From Nitrospirae bacterium MYbinv3 (GTDB lineage: Bacteria; Nitrospirota; Thermodesulfovibrionia; Thermodesulfovibrionales; Magnetobacteriaceae), in NCBI GenBank assembly GCA_002753395.1, contig PEAB01000014.1, positions 1 to 57,819 of the forward strand: a stretch of DNA of 57,819 bases, in the 5' to 3' direction. Position numbers and translations under genes: made by a program. The stretch's first letter is position 1. Each line of letters starts with the position of its first letter. Of the stretch, positions 50,244 through 57,696 are shown piece after piece. Under the pieces are notes generated by a model. It was not told the origin of the DNA. It ran no database searches and was given only the letters and a program-made list of their open reading frames with translations.

Positions 50244-52565
50244 TTACATATATGCCCTGGACTGTATGCCTTCTATGTAGCCCACTGTTCCAGGGACGTG
50301 TTCGACTGCATTTCCCTCATCAGTATCTATGTGCATGTCGAGTTTGTACTTTGGATTGACCCTGACTAGTACATCGCCAAAGGTTAGCTCCCTCTTGCTT
50401 TTGACCTTTACGAGTACAACGTCCTTGTCCCTTAGACCGTAGCCGAGGGCCTCCTCCGTGGACATGTGGATATGCCTTCTGGCGCATATAACCCCCTTGT
50501 CTATCTTTAGTTGACCCACCGGCCCCTCAAGTATCATCCCTGGGGTGCCCTCGATATCGCCAGAGTCACGGACAGGGGCATCGATGCCGAGCTTAAACTC
50601 CTCCGTGCGGGAGATCTCCACCTGGCACTCACTTCTGTAGGGGCCTAAGATCCTGACCCTGTCTACCCTGCCCTTGGGGCCAATGAGATTGACCGTCTCA
50701 TCGCTGGCATACTGCTCAGGCTGACTCAGCAGTATCTTTGGCGTCAACGACTTGCCTGGGCCAAATAAGACCTCAAAAGCAGCCTTGTTGACGTGCACGT
50801 GGTGAGCAGATACGTTGATGGGTATAGGCCTGCGCCTATACTCATCTACGTTGGCCGACCTGAACCTGCCTATGGCATGGAGTGTCTCTCTGGCTATCAT
50901 CATCTTCTCATTAGACTTAATGACGAGAACCCTTATTCTTGAACCCGGTGCGGTTATCTCCTCCACCTGCCTGAGAAAAGGCCTGTCCTGCCGATTAGCA
51001 TCCTCATACAGACTAATACCAAAGGGCTGCAACCCCTGGCAGACCCTGGCCCGTATCTCCGTAGAGTTCTCACCGGCCCCAGCGGTAAAGATAAGGACGT
51101 CCAGTCCACCAAGAGCAGCTATGTAGGAGCCAATATACTTCTTCACCCGATAACAGTACATCCCGACGGCGTTCTCGGCCCGCTTGTCGCCATGCTCAGC
51201 AGCATAAAGGACGTCCTTCATATAGTCGCTGACACCGCTAACACCCTTCAGACCGCTCTCAATGTTAAGTATCCTTGATAGCTCGTCTGGTGTATAACCG
51301 AGCTTTATTAAATATATGATTATACCCGGATCCAGGTCTCCACACATAGAACCCATCATAAGTCCTTCAAGCGGGGTCATCCCCATAGAGGTGTCTATGC
51401 TTCGCCCGTGGTCTATAGCACACACGGAGGAGCCATGACCAAGGTGACAGGAAATTATCTTAAGCTCCTTAATAGACCGCTTTAGGAATGTTGCCGCCTT
51501 GAGGGCAACATAACGGTGATTTATACCGTGAAACCCGTAACGTCGTATAGTCTCATCCTCATTGAGGCTAGTGGAAAGGGCATACTTATACGCATGTTCG
51601 GGCATGTTTCTATGAAAGGCTGTATCAAAGACTGCTACGTGCGAAACCTGTGGCAGGATTGCCATCATCTCACGGATACCAGCTAAATTGTATGGATTAT
51701 GCAGAGGCGCAAGATTAGAGTACAGTTTAATAGCATCTATCACCTCGTTGTCAATGAGCACGGAGTTAAAGAACTTCGCCCCGCCGTGCACAACTCGATG
51801 CCCTACCGCCTTTAATTCGTCAATCTGTTTAATCACACCCCTTTGGGGATCTGTAAGAGCCGCTAACATCAACTTAATGGCCCCTGCCGTATCCTTAACG
51901 TCTTCTGTAATCTCATACTTGCTGCCGGCTATATAAACCGTGTGGCTGGCATCTAGCATCCCAATCTTGTCAACAAGGCCCTCAATCATAGGAATACTGT
52001 ACCTGGTATCAAACAGTGCATATTTAAGTGATGCCCGCCGGCTGTTTAAGACCAACACCTTTACGGGATCTATAGCAGAAGAAAACTCCAGGTCGTAGGG
52101 ATCGCTATTGCTTTTCAATGCGGTAGTAATGTCTGGGCTTTCCATCCCATACTTTTCACGCTGGATCAGCCGCTTAGTAATAGTCTGAGCTATGCTGGCC
52201 AAGGTCTTAGGGTTTTTCATTATTATTTCAGAGCAGACGTCTCTTCTTAGCTTTATAACTACACAGCCGCCAGAGGCAACTATGTATACATTAGAAGGTT
52301 CACCGGTCATCAGAGACATCTCACCGAATATCTCACCCCTTATCAACGTTGCGACAACCTTTCTTTCACCGTCCGCATCCGCTATAATCACATCCACCTT
52401 GCCGTCGTAAACGACCCAGAGGAATCTGTCTATCTCGCCTCTCTTTTTCAGCTCCTGTCCATCACTGTACTCTCCCGCTGTGGCAGATGACGCCAGCGTA
52501 TCAATCTCTTCCTTGCTTAAGTCAGCTAACTGTTTGACCGACATAAGAAACCTTGGTAAGTCCAT
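50244..52565 (-). CDS. Fusion: cyclic-nucleotide-binding-type domain - acetate kinase - PduL phosphotransacylase
   Basis: This 773-residue protein joins a CRP/PKA-type sensor domain (about 15-135, with FGEMSLMTGEP at 80-90 but no arginine in the usual phosphate-binding cassette), a complete acetate kinase (about 168-568) and PduL (about 580-770). Acetate kinase motifs: Asn174, GHRVVHGG (Arg257), FDTAFH (Asp314), YGFHG (His346), DTSMGMTPLEG, and GAGENS (Glu499). PduL: SAHHVHV (586-592) and ARRHIHMS (695-702) zinc sites, and DMHIDTDEGNA. Together AckA and PduL would convert acetyl-CoA and ADP to acetate and ATP. Two substitutions stand out: the usual GTRxGDxDP reads GSMCGDLDP (Met407), and the usual NxGSS reads NSRRAS. 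Confidence 0.92.
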   Translation of the reverse strand: MDLPRFLMSVKQLADLSKEEIDTLASSATAGEYSDGQELKKRGEIDRFLWVVYDGKVDVIIADADGERKVVATLIRGEIFGEMSLMTGEPSNVYIVASGGCVVIKLRRDVCSEIIMKNPKTLASIAQTITKRLIQREKYGMESPDITTALKSNSDPYDLEFSSAIDPVKVLVLNSRRASLKYALFDTRYSIPMIEGLVDKIGMLDASHTVYIAGSKYEITEDVKDTAGAIKLMLAALTDPQRGVIKQIDELKAVGHRVVHGGAKFFNSVLIDNEVIDAIKLYSNLAPLHNPYNLAGIREMMAILPQVSHVAVFDTAFHRNMPEHAYKYALSTSLNEDETIRRYGFHGINHRYVALKAATFLKRSIKELKIISCHLGHGSSVCAIDHGRSIDTSMGMTPLEGLMMGSMCGDLDPGIIIYLIKLGYTPDELSRILNIESGLKGVSGVSDYMKDVLYAAEHGDKRAENAVGMYCYRVKKYIGSYIAALGGLDVLIFTAGAGENSTEIRARVCQGLQPFGISLYEDANRQDRPFLRQVEEITAPGSRIRVLVIKSNEKMMIARETLHAIGRFRSANVDEYRRRPIPINVSAHHVHVNKAAFEVLFGPGKSLTPKILLSQPEQYASDETVNLIGPKGRVDRVRILGPYRSECQVEISRTEEFKLGIDAPVRDSGDIEGTPGMILEGPVGQLKIDKGVICARRHIHMSTEEALGYGLRDKDVVLVKVKSKRELTFGDVLVRVNPKYKLDMHIDTDEGNAVEHVPGTVGYIEGIQSRAYM

Positions 52566-52663
52566 AGCGGCATACCTCCTTGCGCATTTCTAATTTTAAA
52601 TGTTGCAAAAACAGCATTATTTTAACATACTTGTATCATAATTGTCCTGGAACTCTTTATTGG

Positions 52664-52815
52664 GGGTGCATAAGAAATTCATGGGGAGTTTAATGGGGGT
52701 CAAGGGGACTGGTCCCCTTGTGGTGGAGGAGTATGAGGGGAGGGGTTGCGAACCCCTGCGGCAACAGGCAGAGCCTCCCCTTCTTTGAAAAAACCCACGA
52801 CTTTCTTAAGCGCCC
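52664..52815. mobile_element. Miniature inverted-repeat element, degenerate copy
   Basis: GGGTGCATAAGAA (52664-52676) and TTCTTAAGCGCCC (52803-52815) are partly complementary ends. Inside are AAGGGGACTGGTCCCCTT and a long GGGGTTGCGAACCCC palindrome with GGCAGAGCCTCCCC. It is about 152 bp; target duplication is not evident. Confidence 0.7.
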
Positions 52816-52868
52816 CCCTCTTGGGAAGGCCAGAAAGCGGCGTCAATGCTGGGGTGGGGTTTCAGAGA

Positions 52869-52895
52869 TTAGACAAAATGACTCCTTTTGTCTAA
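52869..52895. terminator. Hairpin, possible terminator or operator
   Basis: TTAGACAAAA, a 7-base loop TGACTCC, then TTTTGTCTAA, a 10-bp perfect stem. It lies in the gap between the two divergently spaced minus-strand genes. It has no clean U-tract. It could be a bidirectional terminator for the radical SAM gene (minus). Confidence 0.4.
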
Positions 52896-53170
52896 TGCTG
52901 TATAAAGGTCTCTACGGTTTTCCCCTAAATGTGCACTTTTAACAAGAGTTACAATGGTGGAGTTCTAACTGTGGGGGGTGATTCAACTGAAAAAACACAT
53001 AGACATGTTTATATGAGGGGTTTCCCACTCTTACTTAAATAACCCTACAACGTCACTTCCTGTCTAAACGGTTGATTTCTGCGGTAACTTCAAATAACAC
53101 CAAAGCATGTAAACCGTTTATTTTGCCATGTTCTATTTCTAAACTGTCGTTGTAGGGATAATTCGGAACC

Positions 53171-54247
53171 TCATATGTACCGGAATCGATACGCCTCTTT
53201 TTTAATAAACTCGATAACCGGATTGTAACGAAGCAACGGACAATTTGGAACGCATTGGTTGGGGTCGACCCCTTTAATGTGTTCCCTATGGTCTTCTGAA
53301 CCCCAGCATTGGAAAAACTGACTCTGCTTGATATTACCAATAGAATGAGACTTCTTTCTATTGTGAAAAAAGGCACATATATATATACTGCAATCCCAGT
53401 CTATCAGGGGATGAAGAACGCTCATAATACATCGACCTTGCATCCTGGGTCCCCCGTAGCCAGGAAGCAGGTCTACCGTCAAACGTTCTTGAGGAATTTC
53501 GGCCACTTTACTTTTCAAGTCATCAACCAGTTGGGGCCTCCGTTCCAGAGGGATGCTCCAAGGATGGTCATCAAGCCACTTAAATTGCAGGTAGTGAACA
53601 CCTATTTCAAGGGCTTCATCAATTGCCTGATGTATTTGATTTTCGTTTGGTTGTTGCACAATAAGTTTCATTCCGATCTTCGGCCTTTGATCCATTTGTG
53701 GCTTCGCATTAACGCTTTGCACCATCTTGACCATGATTTCTTTCAAGGTTAAATATGACAAACTGGGTCTGCCATGAACAGAGCGGTATACATCGTTAGT
53801 GGTTGCATCGACTGAAAAACGTACCCAGTCCGCACATTGTAAAAGCAAATCAATAAGTGCCAGCTTTTCCGTCAACACATATCCGTTTGTAATCAGGCCA
53901 AGACGAAACCCATCTTTGGCTAGTCGTGTTAATATCTCTTCTATCCTTGGGTGTTCCAGTGGTTCACCACCTCCACCCATTTCGAGTGTTTTTATTCCCC
54001 TCTGTGAAAGTTCATCAAGCAGGTTTGACAATGCGGCAAAGTCCATATACTGAGACCTATCTCCGTGGTACTTGCCACAACGACAGTATGGACACGCGAA
54101 GTTGCAATAATTCGTGAGAAACAATTCAACGACTTCTGGAAGAGGAATTTCTCCGCGAATTATCCCAAGTACTTTGTCATAAGCAGCTACAAGATTCAAT
54201 GCAATGGCATCGAATTGGCGTCCTTCAAGGTTATCACTCTTGCTCAA
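53171..54247 (-). CDS. Radical SAM/SPASM domain protein
   Basis: The 358-residue protein has the radical SAM motif CNFACPYCRCGKYHG (about 53-67), the GGGGEPLEHP motif, a VRFSVDATTNDVYRSVHG strand, and a C-terminal SPASM-type cysteine set (CIMSV, CSIYICAF, CWG, CVPNCPLLRY) for one or two auxiliary clusters. It resembles SPASM enzymes used in peptide or cofactor maturation, but the substrate is unknown. It stands alone: a candidate promoter (54521-54548) lies 270 bp upstream, separated by an inserted repeat element. Confidence 0.87.
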   Translation of the reverse strand: MSKSDNLEGRQFDAIALNLVAAYDKVLGIIRGEIPLPEVVELFLTNYCNFACPYCRCGKYHGDRSQYMDFAALSNLLDELSQRGIKTLEMGGGGEPLEHPRIEEILTRLAKDGFRLGLITNGYVLTEKLALIDLLLQCADWVRFSVDATTNDVYRSVHGRPSLSYLTLKEIMVKMVQSVNAKPQMDQRPKIGMKLIVQQPNENQIHQAIDEALEIGVHYLQFKWLDDHPWSIPLERRPQLVDDLKSKVAEIPQERLTVDLLPGYGGPRMQGRCIMSVLHPLIDWDCSIYICAFFHNRKKSHSIGNIKQSQFFQCWGSEDHREHIKGVDPNQCVPNCPLLRYNPVIEFIKKEAYRFRYI

Positions 54248-54276
54248 TAGATATCCTTCTCATATCTCGCTGACTA

Positions 54277-54412
54277 GTAATAGTTCACCCGTATGTATTA
54301 AGAAGGGAGGGCTTTACCCTCCCTCAGACCCACCCACAAGGGGACCAGTCCCCTTGACCCCATTATATCGCATCTTTATACACAATGTTTCGATAGTATA
54401 CTGAACTATTAC
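54277..54412. mobile_element. Miniature element with GTAATAGTTCA terminal repeats
   Basis: Perfect 11-bp terminal inverted repeats (54277-54287 and 54402-54412) enclose 136 bp with two hairpins, GGAGGGCTTTACCCTCC and AAGGGGACCAGTCCCCTT, joined by CAGACCCACCCAC. The same half-element sits at 4638-4760. It is inserted in the region between promoter and start of the radical SAM gene. Confidence 0.75.
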
Positions 54413-54419
54413 CATTTAT

Positions 54420-54519
54420 CCTATATGCTAATTTCTTTTCACGTTCAGCTCTGTGTGCCTCTATTAATACCGCATTAATATCGCACGCTCTTCTTTATCT
54501 AAAAAACCTCTCTTACTAT
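54420..54519 (-). pseudogene. Possible remnant of a small gene
   Basis: On the minus strand the frame carries DSKRGFLDKEERA and, after a shift, CDINAVLIEAHRAEREKKLA and YRINGN, running into the miniature element's terminal repeat. The good promoter (TTGACA-16-TATATA) directly upstream supports a real transcript. No full-length gene or family can be named. Confidence 0.35.
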
Positions 54520-54520
54520 C

Positions 54521-54548
54521 TATATAATAACTATATCCTCTTTGTCAA
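54521..54548 (-). promoter_or_regulatory. Predicted sigma-70 promoter, minus strand
   Basis: TTGACA (complement of 54543-54548), a 16-base spacer and TATATA (54521-54526). It could drive the small gene remnant and the radical SAM gene beyond. The repeat element inserted between them may weaken or terminate this transcript. Confidence 0.5.
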
Positions 54549-54608
54549 TAGTTTTTAGTTTTTTGCAAATATTTTGCTTCTTGGTACACTTGGAAAACGG
54601 CTATTACT

Positions 54609-54640
54609 ATCATTCCCATGAAAGTGGGTATCTATGTCTT
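54609..54640. repeat. REP-type palindromic repeat, diverged
   Basis: ATCATTCCCATGAAAGTGGGTATCTATG is a diverged member of the CATTCCCGC family seen before aroC, after pilB and at the right end. The upstream arm has changed, so the hairpin is weaker. Confidence 0.55.
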
Positions 54641-54726
54641 GAAACCATAATACTAAGTTTACAATGTATTTTTAATAGGTGACCTTACTACTGTAAATCA
54701 TTCTTTTCCGCCCTCCTCAACTCCGA

Positions 54727-54928
54727 GGGTACATAAGAACCACCATGACCTTACGGACACAATAAGCAATGAAAGTCATTGATTATGTAGGATACTTTTA
54801 GACTTTCATATAAAGTTATGGGGTCAAGAATATAATGGTGGGGTCAAGGGGGTTGTCCCCTTGCATAGGGGTCTGAGGGGAGCAGAGCCTCCCATTCCTT
54901 GACAACATACACGTCTTTCTTATGCACC
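54727..54928. mobile_element. Miniature inverted-repeat element, long copy
   Basis: GGGTACATAAGAA (54727-54739) and TTCTTATGCACC (54917-54928) are near-complementary ends. The interior contains GGGGTCAAGGGGGTTGTCCCCTTG and a GGGGAGCAGAGCCTCCC hairpin, plus about 60 extra bp compared with 9831-9960. It lies upstream of the small secreted protein gene (55007). Confidence 0.65.
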
Positions 54929-55006
54929 ACCACTCAGGATAGTATTTGTTCAAATTCTCACTATAAGTTATAATACTTGAATCATAGAAATAAGGAGGAG
55001 TAATTT

Positions 55007-55345
55007 ATGAACAACCTTTTGAAAGCGGCACTGATCGTCATCAGCATAACTCTTATAACCGCAGGCGTCTCTTTTGGCGACCCCATTGATGACCCAGTGA
55101 TTAAGGCAAGAGAGAGAAACCAGCAGCGACGGATCAATCAGGGAATAAGGAGTGGTGAACTCACCCCGCAAGAAGCGGCAAGGCTTGAGGGTAGAGAGGC
55201 TAAGATCAAACAGGACGAGCAAAGGATGAAGTCGGACGGCAAGCTGACTCGTGCGGAAAGACGTAAACTAAACAAGGAGCTAAATAGGTCAAGCCATGCT
55301 ATATACAAGAAGAAACTCAACAACCGCAGGGTACAGACTCAATAA
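55007..55345 (+). CDS. Small secreted, charged helical protein
   Basis: A signal peptide (residues 1-24, ITAGVSFG-DPIDD) is followed by a very charged helical domain (RERNQQRRINQGIRSGELTPQEAARLEGREAKIKQDEQRM, then SDGKLTRAERRKLNKELNRSS). The pattern SGELTPQEAxxLE...DGKLTxxERxxL looks like paired helix-turn repeats. TATAAT and a strong AAGGAGG precede the start. It is periplasmic, of unknown role. It precedes the livG gene by 37 bp. Confidence 0.85.
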   Translation: MNNLLKAALIVISITLITAGVSFGDPIDDPVIKARERNQQRRINQGIRSGELTPQEAARLEGREAKIKQDEQRMKSDGKLTRAERRKLNKELNRSSHAIYKKKLNNRRVQTQ

Positions 55346-55382
55346 CCCTGCCTAACGGAGGTTTGAACAGAGAGTCAGTCCT

Positions 55383-56582
55383 ATGCTTCTTGAAGTCAGG
55401 GGCTTAAGTAAGACTTTTGGCGGTCTAACGGCCATAAGCAACGTAGACATTGTTGTCAACGAGGGGGAGATAGTCGGTCTCATCGGTCCTAATGGGGCTG
55501 GCAAGACCACCCTTGTCAACTGCCTTACCGGCGCTGTCAGCCCCTCAAGCGGCTATATAAGGTTTAGGGGGGACTACATAGTTCCGGACGTGGACAAGGC
55601 AGCTACTGAACCGGTTGTCCGATTAAGCCATGTAATGCTCTTTATTGCCTTGTTGTGGGGGCCGGTCTATGCCTCTGCGGTGTTGGCTGAGGCGATGTTT
55701 CCACTTGAGACGTTCTTGGCGGTCTTGGCCTCAACGATAATGAGACTATATACGGCAAGGAGGCTTGCATCGTTTGTCAGGTGGAGCAGGGGGCTGACTA
55801 TCGCCTTTGCGGCGTTTGACCTCTTCACGGCGATCAGATGGTTTTTCAACGCTGATATTTACGGTAAGTACCGTTTTTTTTCACTGGGACCGGCGGCTAT
55901 ACAGATACTGCCATTAAAGCAGGTCATTATCTTAACGTCCTTGATCTTAATTATATACAGCCCGTTTGTTGTTATTATCCTGCTGCGCAGCGGGGCGCTA
56001 GCCGCATTTGACATATTTATCAAACCAAGCAGGATAAACGCACTGGGGATAGCGCGCACCTTTCAAAACATAAGACTCTTTAAGAACATGACCGTGTACG
56101 AAAACGTCAAGGCGGCTCGCCACAGGCATGGTCGCTGCGGCCTTTTGGCCTCTATACTTAGGACATCGAGGCAGCAGGTCGAAGAGAAGGACGTCGCACT
56201 GTCAGCATCAGAGACCCTTAGTTTTGTAGGTCTACAGGACATGGGCGACCTCAAGGCCTCCAATCTCTCCTACGGTGACCAGAGACGCCTTGAGATTGCA
56301 AGGGCGCTGGCAACCGATCCATCCCTCCTGTTTCTTGATGAGCCAGCCGCCGGTATGAACCCCCGTGAGACCGCCGCCCTCGTTGAACTCATGCAAGAGA
56401 TCAGACAAAGAGGCATAACAATTGTTATTATAGATCACGATATGAAGTTAATAATGAAAGCCTGCGATCGGATAATCGTCCTTGACCACGGCAAGAAGAT
56501 AGCAGAGGGCACACCCCTCGAAATAAGAACCAATAGCGAGGTCATAGAGGCATACCTTGGCGTAGAGGTAAGTCATGCTTAA
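55383..56582 (+). CDS. livG: LivG-type ABC ATPase with inserted membrane domain
   Basis: This branched-chain amino acid-type ATPase has Walker A (GPNGAGKTT, 35-43), then about 145 hydrophobic residues (67-213) containing roughly four membrane helices (LSHVMLFIALLWGPVYASAVLAE, FLAVLASTIMRLYT, GLTIAFAAFDLFTAI, KQVIILTSLILIIYSPFVVIILL), and only afterwards the Q-loop (GIARTFQN, Gln228), ABC signature LSYGDQRR, Walker B LLFLDEPAAG and the H-loop. A normal LivG has about 255 residues and 0-15 residues at this position. It overlaps livF by 8 bp. No livH, livM or binding protein is in the window. Confidence 0.9.
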   Translation: MLLEVRGLSKTFGGLTAISNVDIVVNEGEIVGLIGPNGAGKTTLVNCLTGAVSPSSGYIRFRGDYIVPDVDKAATEPVVRLSHVMLFIALLWGPVYASAVLAEAMFPLETFLAVLASTIMRLYTARRLASFVRWSRGLTIAFAAFDLFTAIRWFFNADIYGKYRFFSLGPAAIQILPLKQVIILTSLILIIYSPFVVIILLRSGALAAFDIFIKPSRINALGIARTFQNIRLFKNMTVYENVKAARHRHGRCGLLASILRTSRQQVEEKDVALSASETLSFVGLQDMGDLKASNLSYGDQRRLEIARALATDPSLLFLDEPAAGMNPRETAALVELMQEIRQRGITIVIIDHDMKLIMKACDRIIVLDHGKKIAEGTPLEIRTNSEVIEAYLGVEVSHA

Positions 56583-57282
56583 GCTCACAAACGTCCATCA
56601 CTACTACGGCAGCATCCACACCCTAAAGGGCATCAGTTTTGAACTCAAGCAGGGGGAGATTGGCTGTTTCATCGGCGCCAACGGAGCAGGTAAATCTACA
56701 ACGCTCCTCAACATTTCCGGTCTTGAGCGGCCATCCGAGGGGTCTATTGAGTTTGAGGGCGTGCCCATACACAAGGCATCCTCCGAGCAGATAGTACGTA
56801 TGGGCATATGTCAGGTCCCTGAGGGCCGCCGTATCTTCTCACAGTTGACCGTCCGAGAGAATCTGCTTTTGGGCGCCTACATAAGGAATGACAAGGCGGG
56901 TATCAAGCAAGACATGGAGCGGGTGTTTCAATACTTCCCGATCCTCGCAAACCGCCTCAATCAGGAGGGCGGGACGCTCTCTGGCGGTCAGCAGCAGATG
57001 TTGGCAGTGGGTCGAGCGCTCATGTCCCGTCCAAAGCTCCTGCTCTTGGATGAGCCAGGACTCGGTTTGGCCCCCTTAATGGTACAGACAATCTTCAGCA
57101 TAATAAAGAGTATTGCCGCTGATAACATAACGGTTCTCCTGGTGGAGCAGAACGCCCGAGCTGCCCTAAAGCTGTCCGGCTACGGCTGGGTACTCGACCT
57201 TGGCCGCATAGCCCTGCACGATAAGGCGGAAAACCTCCTCCACAACCCCAAGGTCATCGACACATATCTAGGGCAAGGATAA
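56575..57282 (+). CDS. livF: LivF-type ABC transporter ATPase
   Basis: LivF is the second ATPase of the branched-chain amino acid ABC system (HAAT family). The 235 residues are normal: LTNVHHYYGSIHTLKGISFEL, Walker A GANGAGKST, CQVPEGRRIFSQLTVRENL, signature LSGGQQQMLAVGRALM, Walker B LLLLDEPGLG, and LVEQNARAALKLS. It overlaps livG by 8 bp. The permeases and binding protein must be elsewhere, or these ATPases serve another membrane partner. Confidence 0.95.
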   Translation: MLKLTNVHHYYGSIHTLKGISFELKQGEIGCFIGANGAGKSTTLLNISGLERPSEGSIEFEGVPIHKASSEQIVRMGICQVPEGRRIFSQLTVRENLLLGAYIRNDKAGIKQDMERVFQYFPILANRLNQEGGTLSGGQQQMLAVGRALMSRPKLLLLDEPGLGLAPLMVQTIFSIIKSIAADNITVLLVEQNARAALKLSGYGWVLDLGRIALHDKAENLLHNPKVIDTYLGQG

Positions 57283-57387
57283 AGGATAACAGATGGATGG
57301 GGTAATGCTGTTGATTTAAGCATTATGTATACTAAACTAAATGGAGTTTGCAAAAAGATTTTGACCTTGACATCCAATAACATGAAA

Positions 57388-57467
57388 ATGTCATTCCTGC
57401 GAAAGCAGGTATCTATGCGTCTTGACGGGATTACGGAGTGGATTCCCGCTTACGCGGGAATGACAAG
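57388..57467. repeat. REP-type palindromic repeats
   Basis: TGTCATTCCTGCGAAAGCAGG and GATTCCCGCTTACGCGGGAATGACA face each other, a pair of palindromes of the same family as at 30820-30930. Confidence 0.7.
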
Positions 57468-57659
57468 ATTCTTGCAAACCTGACTTATCTTGGTATGTAT
57501 ACACGCTGGTGACACCTTAAGCCAACCAGGCCTGACCTGCGATTCTCAGTGAAAACATTGTTCGGCTTTATATCAGGTTATTCAAAGAGCGTAAAAGAAA
57601 TTTTTCGCGATGTTCCTCCTGAGTACAGCCAATGTTTGTTGTTGCAAAAAAGACACACG

Positions 57660-57687
57660 AGTGACAAATTTTGTCACTAGACTTTTT
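57660..57687 (+). terminator. Palindrome followed by T-tract
   Basis: AGTGACAAA and TTTGTCACT pair around one base (57660-57678), followed by AGACTTTTTAT. This is a terminator-like structure just before the IS end. Confidence 0.5.
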
Positions 57688-57696
57688 ATATATCAT

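Larger units (their letters stand above)
52566..53170. other. Intergenic region with a miniature element and a hairpin
   Basis: The gap contains a degenerate miniature element (52664-52815) and a perfect hairpin TTAGACAAAA/TTTTGTCTAA (52869-52895). Beyond that, 52900-53170 has no convincing gene; a minus-strand open frame (53053-53220) encodes KRRIDSGTYEVPNYPYNDSL but lacks any start. It could be a remnant. Confidence 0.5.

Noticed and set aside
53053-53220. Minus-strand frame downstream of the radical SAM gene
   Set aside because: The sequence KRRIDSGTYEVPNYPYNDSL reads as protein-like, but there is no start codon and no family match; it may be a remnant only.
57549-57680. Short plus-strand ORF starting GTG
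   Set aside because: 43 codons, no Shine-Dalgarno sequence and no recognisable motif; its stop lies in a hairpin.
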